Below are positions 5,837-10,624 of a DNA stretch of 10,624 nucleotides, one piece after another. A program made the position numbers and the translations under genes. Position 1 is the stretch's first letter. Each line of letters starts with the position of its first letter. Source of the stretch: JBDSEG01 sp039920165 (lineage in GTDB: Bacteria; Pseudomonadota; Gammaproteobacteria; Burkholderiales; Burkholderiaceae_C); NCBI GenBank assembly GCA_039920165.1, contig JBDSEG010000216.1, positions 1-10,624 on the forward strand, in the 5' to 3' direction. The notes under the pieces were generated by a model, which made no database searches, was not told the DNA's origin, and was given only the letters and a program-made list of their open reading frames with translations.

Positions 5837-6709
5837 ATGACCGCACCGACACCCCTCTACCGCGACTTCGCATCCTCCGCGCAGATCGACGCCCAATACA
5901 ACGCCGGCGCCGCAGTGCCCGACGCTGCCGATCAGTTGCGCGGCTATACGCAGCGCGCCGAGCAAGCTCGCAAGGCACTGCGCAGCACGCTCGACATCCC
6001 CTTCGGCCCAACCCACGACGAGACGCTCGACATCTTCCCTGCCGAGCAGCCGAATGCGCCCGTGTTCGTCTTCCTGCACGGCGGCTACTGGCGTGCTTTG
6101 TCTTCGAAGGATTTCAGCGGCGTGGCACTCGGCCTGCAGCCACTCGGCATCACGACGGTCGTCGTCAACTACTCGCTGTGCCCGAAGGTGACGATCGACG
6201 AGATCACGCGGCAGACCCGTGCGGCGGTGGCGTGGACGCTGCGGCACATCGGTGAATACGGTGGCGATCCTTCACGGGTCGCGGTGGGCGGGCATTCGGC
6301 CGGTGGGCACCTGACCGCGATGTGCCTGCTCGCGCGCTGGGCCGAGGACTACGGGCTGCCGGCCGATCCGATCAAGGCGGCGCTGCTGGTGAGCGGGGTG
6401 TACGACATCGAGCCGCTGCGCCACAGCTATCTGCAGCCGCAAATCCGCCTTGACGACGGCATCGTCGAGCGCAATTCGCCGCTGTTCCAGGTGCGTCCGT
6501 GCCGCACGCCGGCGCTCGTCACCTGGGGCGGCGACGAGAGCAGCGAATTTGCGCGCCAGTCGAGTTCCTTCGCCGATGCCTGGGAAGCGTCGGGCAACCG
6601 CTGCGAGCGGCTCGCGCAGCCGGGCGCGAACCACTTCACCGCGATCGCCGGCTTCGACGATCCGCACAGCGCGCTGTGCCGCTGGCTGGTCGGCGCTCTG
6701 AAAACCTAG
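5837..6709 (+). CDS. Alpha/beta hydrolase, kynurenine-formamidase-like
   Basis: A 290-residue soluble alpha/beta-hydrolase. HGGYWR (81-86) is the oxyanion-hole motif HGGxW typical of arylformamidase and related esterases. GHSAGGHL carries the nucleophile Ser154. The likely acid is Asp233 (WGGDESSEF) and the likely catalytic base His266 (GANHF). Members of this group hydrolyse N-formylkynurenine or small esters and amides; the substrate here cannot be told, and no other tryptophan-catabolism gene is nearby. ATG at 5837 was chosen because residues upstream in the open frame (to 5774) are not family-like and overlap the control region; no clear ribosome-binding site is visible. The gene ends 6 bp before the end of the convergent metallopeptidase gene, with no terminator between them. 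Confidence 0.88.
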   Translation: MTAPTPLYRDFASSAQIDAQYNAGAAVPDAADQLRGYTQRAEQARKALRSTLDIPFGPTHDETLDIFPAEQPNAPVFVFLHGGYWRALSSKDFSGVALGLQPLGITTVVVNYSLCPKVTIDEITRQTRAAVAWTLRHIGEYGGDPSRVAVGGHSAGGHLTAMCLLARWAEDYGLPADPIKAALLVSGVYDIEPLRHSYLQPQIRLDDGIVERNSPLFQVRPCRTPALVTWGGDESSEFARQSSSFADAWEASGNRCERLAQPGANHFTAIAGFDDPHSALCRWLVGALKT

Positions 6710-6715
6710 ACACTG

Positions 6716-7741
6716 CTACTGCCGGCGCACCTTCACGGTGTATTGACCGACGCCGCTGCGCGAGTTGTAGTGGCGCACCTGGACGTAATAGCGACCGGGG
6801 GTGAGATCGGCAATGAGGCGGGCGTTGGCGTCGACGCCGCTGTCGTCGTCTTCGGCGATGAGCGCGGTCGGGCTGTCCGGGCCGTAGAGCTTCATCACCA
6901 CGTCGGTCGGGCCGCGCGTATCGATGACATGGCGCGCGCCTTCGGCGACATCGAAGCGAAACAGATCTTCCTCGCCGGCCTTGCCGATCTCGGCCGGCGT
7001 TCGGCGCGTCGCATTCACCTTCAGCTCAACCGCATCGACCACCGTCGGCCGGTCGTGCGGATAGGCCTGGGCGCCGGCGATGTAGCTTTTGTCGAGCATC
7101 GAGAGCACCTCGTTGGCGTGCGTGCCGATACCGCTCTTGACCCAGGTGCCGGGAAAGAAATACAGCATGATCGAATCGGGGTCGAAGGCGGTGCCCTTGA
7201 TCTGCGCGGCGGTGTACTTGCTCAGCACGTTGTGCCGGATCTGCGCCGCATTCCAGCTGTTCGGCGGGCCGGCGAGGTCGTGCAGGACGACCGACTCGTT
7301 CCACTCGATGCCGCCAGCCGGGTTCTGGTGCTCGTGGGCGAGGCCGATCGCGTGGCCGAACTCGTGCCCCGCGGTGCCACCGTCGAGAAAGCCGAGATTC
7401 ATGGTCGGCTGGTTCGCCGGGATGCCACGGTTGTCGGTGCCGATATACGACCAGGCGCCGTCGTCGGCGTTGAATGCGATGCGAATCTCGGCATCGGGCG
7501 CGTTGTTGAAATCGAACTTGAGGTTCGCGACGGCACTCCACCACAGCGCCTGATCGCGCGCCTTCTGCTGCTGGGCCGCCGTTCCGCCCATGAAGCGCAC
7601 CCGCAGCGTGCTGCCGTTCATCCAAAGTTTGCCGATGGGCACGATGGCACGGGCGTTGCCGCCGCGGCCTTCGATCGCCTGGAACCGCATCTCCTGACCG
7701 GGCAATACCCGGTCGATGCATACCTTGAGTCTTTGCGACAT
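6716..7741 (-). CDS. Zinc metallopeptidase (metzincin, M12/astacin-like) with C-terminal pre-peptidase (PPC) domain
   Basis: A 341-residue protein. The metzincin zinc site HEFGHAIGLAHEH gives ligands His126, His130, His136 and catalytic Glu127, with Glu137 after the third His as in astacins. A Met-turn candidate SIMLY follows (Met192). Residues 36-110 fit the N-terminal half of the ZnMc catalytic domain (LWMNGSTLRVRF, WWSAVANLKFDF, IRIAF). Residues 255-340 read as a bacterial pre-peptidase C-terminal beta-sandwich: EEDLFRFDV, VVMKLYGP, EDDDSG, LTPGRYYVQV. The start at 7741 is supported by a strong GGAGG five bases upstream. The open frame runs to 8431 but overlaps the nitroreductase and is not protein-like there. 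No signal peptide is visible at this start or the next upstream ATG, which is odd for this class. Confidence 0.87.
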   Translation of the reverse strand: MSQRLKVCIDRVLPGQEMRFQAIEGRGGNARAIVPIGKLWMNGSTLRVRFMGGTAAQQQKARDQALWWSAVANLKFDFNNAPDAEIRIAFNADDGAWSYIGTDNRGIPANQPTMNLGFLDGGTAGHEFGHAIGLAHEHQNPAGGIEWNESVVLHDLAGPPNSWNAAQIRHNVLSKYTAAQIKGTAFDPDSIMLYFFPGTWVKSGIGTHANEVLSMLDKSYIAGAQAYPHDRPTVVDAVELKVNATRRTPAEIGKAGEEDLFRFDVAEGARHVIDTRGPTDVVMKLYGPDSPTALIAEDDDSGVDANARLIADLTPGRYYVQVRHYNSRSGVGQYTVKVRRQ

Positions 7742-7881
7742 CACCGCCTCCGCTGCTTTCGTGAGACGCTGCGACGCGACCGCGGCGCAGTCGGTGCGCA
7801 GACTACGCGCTTCGGCCGCGCTGCGCGAGGCCATCGTGAGCGGTCGTAAGCGCACCGGACGCGCCGGAGGACAGGCGAAGC

Positions 7882-8595
7882 TCAGGCGCGATCGATGAAA
7901 CGGGCAAAGCCGGCGACCGGCTCGCGCTCGGTGACAAGGGTGTTTTCCACCGCATCTGGGTCGGCGTACCCAAGCGACATGCCGCACACCAGCTGTTCGC
8001 TCGGCGCCACTCGAAGGTGCTCGGTGATGATGGTGTGAAACGGTGTGAAGGCGGCCTGCGGGCAGGTGTCCAGGCCGTGGCCGCGCGCGGCGATCATCAA
8101 AGTCTGCAGGAACATGCCGAAGTCGAGCCAGCTGCCCTGGCGCATGACCCGGTCGATCGTGAACATAAGCCCGACCGGTGCATCGAAGAATTCGTAGTTG
8201 CGCCGATGCTGGGCGTGCATGCGCTCCTTGTCGGTCCTGGCGATGCCGAGCAGGCCGTACAGGTCCCAGCCAACCTTGCGGCGACGCTCGATGAACGGCG
8301 AGCGCCATTCGGTCGGGTAGTACGCATACTCCTCGGTGTGGCGCGCGCGCTCGACCGGATCGTCGTAGGCTGCGACGAGCTTGCGCGAGAGTTCGGCCTT
8401 GGCCGCACCGGTCAGCACGTACACCGTCCACGGCTGTGTGTTGGTGCCCGAGGGAGCGCGCGCGGCGAGGCCCAGCAGGTGCTCGATCGTTTCGCGCGGA
8501 ACCGGCGTGGGTAGGAAGGCGCGCAGCGAACGGCGGGTGGCAATGGCGGAATCGACGGCCGTCGCGCCGGGGTGGGCTTCGTGGGATGGATTCAT
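7882..8595 (-). CDS. Nitroreductase family FMN oxidoreductase
   Basis: A 237-residue flavoprotein of the NfsB/FRase-type fold, expected to use FMN and NAD(P)H to reduce nitro groups, quinones or similar acceptors. Visible signs: the FMN-phosphate motif RRSLRAF (21-27), APSGTNTQPW (47-56), the central helix QGSWLDFGMFLQTLMIAARGHGLD with GLDTCPQ (174-180), and GMSLGYADPD (205-214). Natural substrate unknown. ATG at 8595 overlaps the stop of the upstream deacetylase gene as ATGA (8592-8595), so it is likely translated by coupling; no separate strong ribosome-binding site is seen. The 140 bp to the metallopeptidase start hold no recognised feature other than that gene's ribosome-binding site. Confidence 0.92.
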   Translation of the reverse strand: MNPSHEAHPGATAVDSAIATRRSLRAFLPTPVPRETIEHLLGLAARAPSGTNTQPWTVYVLTGAAKAELSRKLVAAYDDPVERARHTEEYAYYPTEWRSPFIERRRKVGWDLYGLLGIARTDKERMHAQHRRNYEFFDAPVGLMFTIDRVMRQGSWLDFGMFLQTLMIAARGHGLDTCPQAAFTPFHTIITEHLRVAPSEQLVCGMSLGYADPDAVENTLVTEREPVAGFARFIDRA

Positions 8596-9553
8596 GCGGA
8601 CGGATTGTTCCGCATGTCCGCGAGGCCGTGCGACTGCCACGCGCACCAGCTCGATAGCGCCTCGGTGATCGTCGCCGCCTGCGCCGCGACGGTATCTTCG
8701 ATCACACGGCCGTAGCCGCCGGCCATGCTGAGCGCGAGCGGGATGCCGCGCGCGCGCACCGATTCGAACACGCGCCGGTCGCGCTCGCTCAGCCCGGCCG
8801 CGCTGAGCGCGAGTCGGCCGAGCCGGTCGCCGGCCAACGGATCGGCGCCGGCGACATAGAAGATTAGGCCGGGCGGCGCGTCGGCGTGCCGGCACCACAG
8901 CTCGTGCAACGCCGAATCGAGAGCCTCGAGATAGGGCGCATCGCCGCAGCCGTCGGGCAGTTCGACATCGAGGTCGCTGCGCTCCTTGCGAAACGGAAAG
9001 TTCTTCGCGCCGTGCATGGACAGCGTGAAGACGCTCGGATCGTCGCGAAAGATCGCCGCGGTGCCGTTGCCCTGGTGCACGTCGAGGTCGATCACCGCGA
9101 CCCGCAGCTTCGCCCCGCCGGATGCCGCGCGCTCGGCCTGCATCAGGCGCGCCGCGACCGCGGTATCGTTGAAGACGCAAAAGCCTGAGCCCTTGTCGAC
9201 CGCGGCATGGTGGGTGCCGCCGGCGAGGTTGGCGGCGATGCCTCGACGAGCGCGGCGCGCGCCGCCGCCACCGTCGCGCCGACCGAGCGGCGGGCGCGTT
9301 CGGCCATCGCGAGGCTCCATGGAAAGCCGATCTCGCGCTGCGCCGCCGGGCTCAGGCTGCCGCTGCGCACCGCCTCGATATAGGCACGGCCGTGGGCGAG
9401 CGCCAGCTCGGCATCGCGCGCCGCTGGCGCTGGCGTGATCCGCACCCCGTTCAGCCTAACGACGCGCTCGCGCAGCAAGGCATATTTCCGCATCGGAAAG
9501 CGGTGCCCTTCGGGCAGCGGCAAGACGTACTGGTCGCTGTAGAAAACGCGCAT
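8592..9553 (-). pseudogene. Histone-deacetylase-family (AcuC/HDAC-like) protein, interrupted by an apparent one-base frameshift
   Basis: Starts at ATG 9553 (MRVFYSDQYVLPLPEGHRFPMRKY, the classic bacterial HDAC opening). The frame holds to about residue 104 (AAARAALVE), then must shift near 9241-9242 to continue as GIAANLAGGTHHAAVDKG. Adding one C on the plus strand restores a normal 320-residue protein. After correction all catalytic parts are intact: His115-His116, IDLDVHQGNG with zinc ligands Asp157 and His159, AGADPLAGD with zinc ligand Asp238, and AGGYGR with Tyr281. Family members remove acetyl or other acyl groups from lysine or polyamines in a zinc-dependent way. As written, the product is a 136-residue dead fragment. 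Downstream it overlaps the nitroreductase by ATGA. Either a sequencing error in a C run or a recent mutation. Confidence 0.88.
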
Positions 9554-9564
9554 CGCAGGGCGGT

Positions 9565-9584
9565 TTTAGATGGTTTCGTCTAAA
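9565..9584. promoter_or_regulatory. Palindrome just upstream of the deacetylase start
   Basis: TTTAGA, eight bases, TCTAAA is a perfect inverted repeat 12-31 bp before the deacetylase ATG at 9553, in AT-rich DNA where its promoter or leader should be. Likely an operator or promoter part; the binding protein is unknown. Confidence 0.4.
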
Positions 9585-9601
9585 TTGCTGCATGGCAGCA
9601 A
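9585..9601. promoter_or_regulatory. Palindrome upstream of the phasin -35 box (PhaR-like site candidate)
   Basis: TTGCTGC-ATG-GCAGCAA is a perfect 7-bp inverted repeat ending 7 bp before the -35 box. A related GCAGCAAAA sequence recurs downstream of the -10 box (9655-9663). PHA regulators of the PhaR family bind GC-A-rich repeats of this type at phasin promoters and release them when granules form. Confidence 0.5.
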
Positions 9602-9608
9602 AAATCGC

Positions 9609-9636
9609 TTGCACACCCTGCGGTGGCCGCTATACT
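9609..9636 (+). promoter_or_regulatory. Sigma-70 promoter of the phasin gene
   Basis: TTGCAC (9609-9614), a 16-bp spacer, and TATACT (9631-9636) are close to consensus and correctly placed, giving a start near 9643 and a leader of about 58 bases before the phasin ATG. This is the best vegetative promoter in the window, in line with high phasin expression. Confidence 0.75.
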
Positions 9637-9644
9637 TCAGTTCA

Positions 9645-9673
9645 TGTTGCGGTGCAGCAAAAGCAGTGCAACA
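9645..9673. promoter_or_regulatory. Inverted repeat just after the phasin transcription start
   Basis: TGTTGC (9645-9650) and GCAACA (9668-9673) are perfect inverted copies flanking GCAGCAAAAGCAG. Placed directly downstream of the predicted start, it could block promoter clearance as a second operator, or fold in the leader RNA. Confidence 0.45.
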
Positions 9674-9700
9674 CCTTAACCACCCTTTTGGAGACTTACC

Positions 9701-10255
9701 ATGATGACCGCCGAGCAAATGATCGCTTCCAACAAAGCCAATCTTGAAGTCCTGTTCGGTCTGACCGGCAAGGCATTCGAAGGCGTCGAGAAGCTGGTCG
9801 AACTGAATCTGCAAGTCGCGAAGGCCGCGATGAGCGAAGCCGCCGACACCACCCGCGCGATGATGTCCGTCAAGGATGCGCAGGAACTGCTGGCGCTGCA
9901 AGCCGGTCTGCTCCAGCCGGCCGCCGAAAAGGCGTCGGCCTACAGCCGTCACTTGTACGACATTGCCACCGCGACGACTGCCGAAGTGGCCCGTGTCGCC
10001 GAAGAAACCGCCGCCGATACGCAGCGCAAATTCATGGCCGCCGTCGATGGCGCGGTCAAGAATGCTCCCGCCGGTACTGAAAATGCTGTCGCTTTGGTGA
10101 AATCGGCCGTGGCCGCCGCCAGCAATGCGTTCGAGTCGGTGCAGAAAGCCGCCAAACAGGCGACCGAGGTGGCCGAGGCCAACTTCACCGCGATGCAGAA
10201 CAGTGCTGTCAAGGCAACCCAGACTGCGGTCAGCCGCACCAAAAAGGCTGCCTGA
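9701..10255 (+). CDS. phaP: Phasin, polyhydroxyalkanoate granule-associated protein
   Basis: A 184-residue, almost wholly alpha-helical protein without Cys or Trp, rich in Ala, Val, Lys and Glu. It matches the phasin family of betaproteobacteria (TIGR01841-type) throughout: NLEVLFGLTGKAFEGVEKLVELNLQ near the N-terminus, then MSVKDAQELLALQAGLLQP, KASAYSRHLYDIATATTAEV, and a Lys/Ala-rich tail ending TAVSRTKKAA. It coats cytoplasmic PHA granules, limits their size and promotes PHA synthesis. Ribosome-binding site GGAGA at 9690-9694, six bases before ATG 9701; ATG at 9704 is an alternative. It has its own strong promoter and flanking palindromes and a terminator at 10414-10445, so it is probably monocistronic. 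Divergent from the deacetylase gene. Confidence 0.95.
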   Translation: MMTAEQMIASNKANLEVLFGLTGKAFEGVEKLVELNLQVAKAAMSEAADTTRAMMSVKDAQELLALQAGLLQPAAEKASAYSRHLYDIATATTAEVARVAEETAADTQRKFMAAVDGAVKNAPAGTENAVALVKSAVAAASNAFESVQKAAKQATEVAEANFTAMQNSAVKATQTAVSRTKKAA

Positions 10256-10580
10256 ACGTTGAGATTGGAGGGCGGATGACGTACGTGAAGAAAAAATCTT
10301 CGCGGACTTGAAACTTCCGAAGCGATGACCGGTCGGACCACAGACCGCGGGCGATGCCGGCGGTTGTTCTGAATGGTTGTCTCCTCGGTGCCTTCGTCCC
10401 CTCGAGGTACCTTCGGCCCGGTGTTCGCACCGGGCCGTTTTATTTGTCGCGCAAGATGCGCGCAGGCATATGCGGCGTCTGCATATCCTTGCAACGAAAC
10501 GGTAGTTCGTCGCGCGCACGGTCGTGGGTACATTGCCCCGGACTTGACCACCGGGCCTGTGCGCCTCGGCCGCCGCGCCC
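10256..10580. other. Intergenic region between phasin and the right-edge gene
   Basis: No credible gene. It holds a short hairpin (GAAGA-AAAAA-TCTTC, 10287-10301) without a U tract, a second possible stem CCTCG/CGAGG (10383-10387 with 10403-10407), the terminator listed separately, and an inverted repeat ATATGC-N7-GCATAT (10468-10486) about 95 bp before the next gene, which may be part of that gene's control region. No convincing promoter for the right-edge gene was found. Confidence 0.5.
10414..10445 (+). terminator. Rho-independent terminator after the phasin gene
   Basis: CGGCCCGGTG, loop TTCG, CACCGGGCCG form a perfect 10-bp GC-rich stem, followed by TTTTATTT. It is directional for plus-strand transcripts only. 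It lies about 158 bp past the phasin stop, leaving a long structured 3' untranslated region. Confidence 0.9.
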
Positions 10581-10624
10581 ATGTACCAATATACCGAGTT
10601 CGACCGCCATTTCGTGCACCAGCG
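10581..10624 (+). CDS. Probable nitrite/sulfite reductase hemoprotein, first 14 codons (runs off right edge)
   Basis: ATG at 10581 reads MYQYTEFDRHFVHQ to the edge. This closely resembles the start of the siroheme nitrite/sulfite reductase (CysI-type) of betaproteobacteria, which typically begins MY-x-Y then an acidic/aromatic stretch and V-x-x-RV. These enzymes reduce sulfite to sulfide for cysteine synthesis; their siroheme comes from the uroporphyrinogen III made by the hemC/hemD pathway at the other end of the window. Only 14 residues are visible and no ribosome-binding site is clear, so the call is tentative. Confidence 0.5.
   Translation, partial: MYQYTEFDRHFVHQ

Noticed and set aside
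7742..8431. Extension of the metallopeptidase frame to 571 residues
   Set aside because: It lies over the nitroreductase in another frame and is Arg/Ala-rich out-of-frame sequence; the strong ribosome site supports the start at 7741.
8596..9180. Extension of the nitroreductase frame to 432 residues, which could suggest a fusion
   Set aside because: The upstream part is an out-of-frame shadow of the deacetylase; the ATGA overlap at 8592-8595 is the natural boundary.
10287..10301. GAAGA-AAAAA-TCTTC hairpin as a phasin terminator
   Set aside because: The stem is short and AT-rich and no U tract follows; the hairpin at 10414-10437 is far better.
10506..10534. TTCGTC-N17-TACATT as a promoter for the right-edge gene
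   Set aside because: The -35 match is too poor to support a call in isolation.

Overview
The window is high-GC DNA, most likely from a betaproteobacterium (Burkholderiales or Rhodocyclales type). Four things point there: hemC-hemD divergent from ppc, a short PhaP-type phasin, strong G/C bias at third codon positions, and a right-edge reading frame that starts like betaproteobacterial nitrite/sulfite reductase. I saw no tRNA, rRNA, CRISPR array or transposase.

Layout. Positions 1-1298 (minus) hold the heme genes hemC and the start of hemD. Positions 1299-1510 are a divergent control region with a sigma-54-like promoter pointing at ppc. Positions 1511-4450 (plus) hold ppc, phosphoenolpyruvate carboxylase, which carries a seven-unit 12-bp tandem repeat coding a Gly/Ser/Lys loop. 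Positions 4451-5836 look like an accessory insertion with visibly lower GC. It carries, on the minus strand, an orphan GIY-YIG/T5orf172-like protein, a YgiT-type (MqsA-like) zinc-finger antitoxin without a full toxin, and a 20-codon ORF that may be the remnant of that toxin. Positions 5837-6709 (plus) hold an alpha/beta hydrolase of kynurenine-formamidase type. It is tail-to-tail with a minus-strand block: a zinc metallopeptidase with a C-terminal pre-peptidase domain (6716-7741), an FMN nitroreductase (7882-8595), and a histone-deacetylase-family gene (8592-9553) broken by an apparent one-base frameshift. From 9554 on there is a divergent promoter region rich in palindromes, the phasin gene (9701-10255), its strong terminator, and the first codons of a probable nitrite/sulfite reductase.

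How the genes relate. hemC and hemD make consecutive steps of tetrapyrrole synthesis. ppc replenishes oxaloacetate. The phasin coats polyhydroxyalkanoate granules, and its promoter is flanked by inverted repeats in the arrangement expected for PhaR-type autoregulation. The deacetylase and nitroreductase overlap by ATGA and are probably co-translated. The 4451-5836 segment appears unrelated to its neighbours.

I found no clearly new multi-gene system. The most useful leads are the deacetylase frameshift, the phasin operator layout, the ppc repeat, the possible sigma-54 promoter of ppc, and the orphan antitoxin with its short upstream ORF. Two places (the ppc start and the deacetylase) are each explained by one missing base, so assembly error must be considered.
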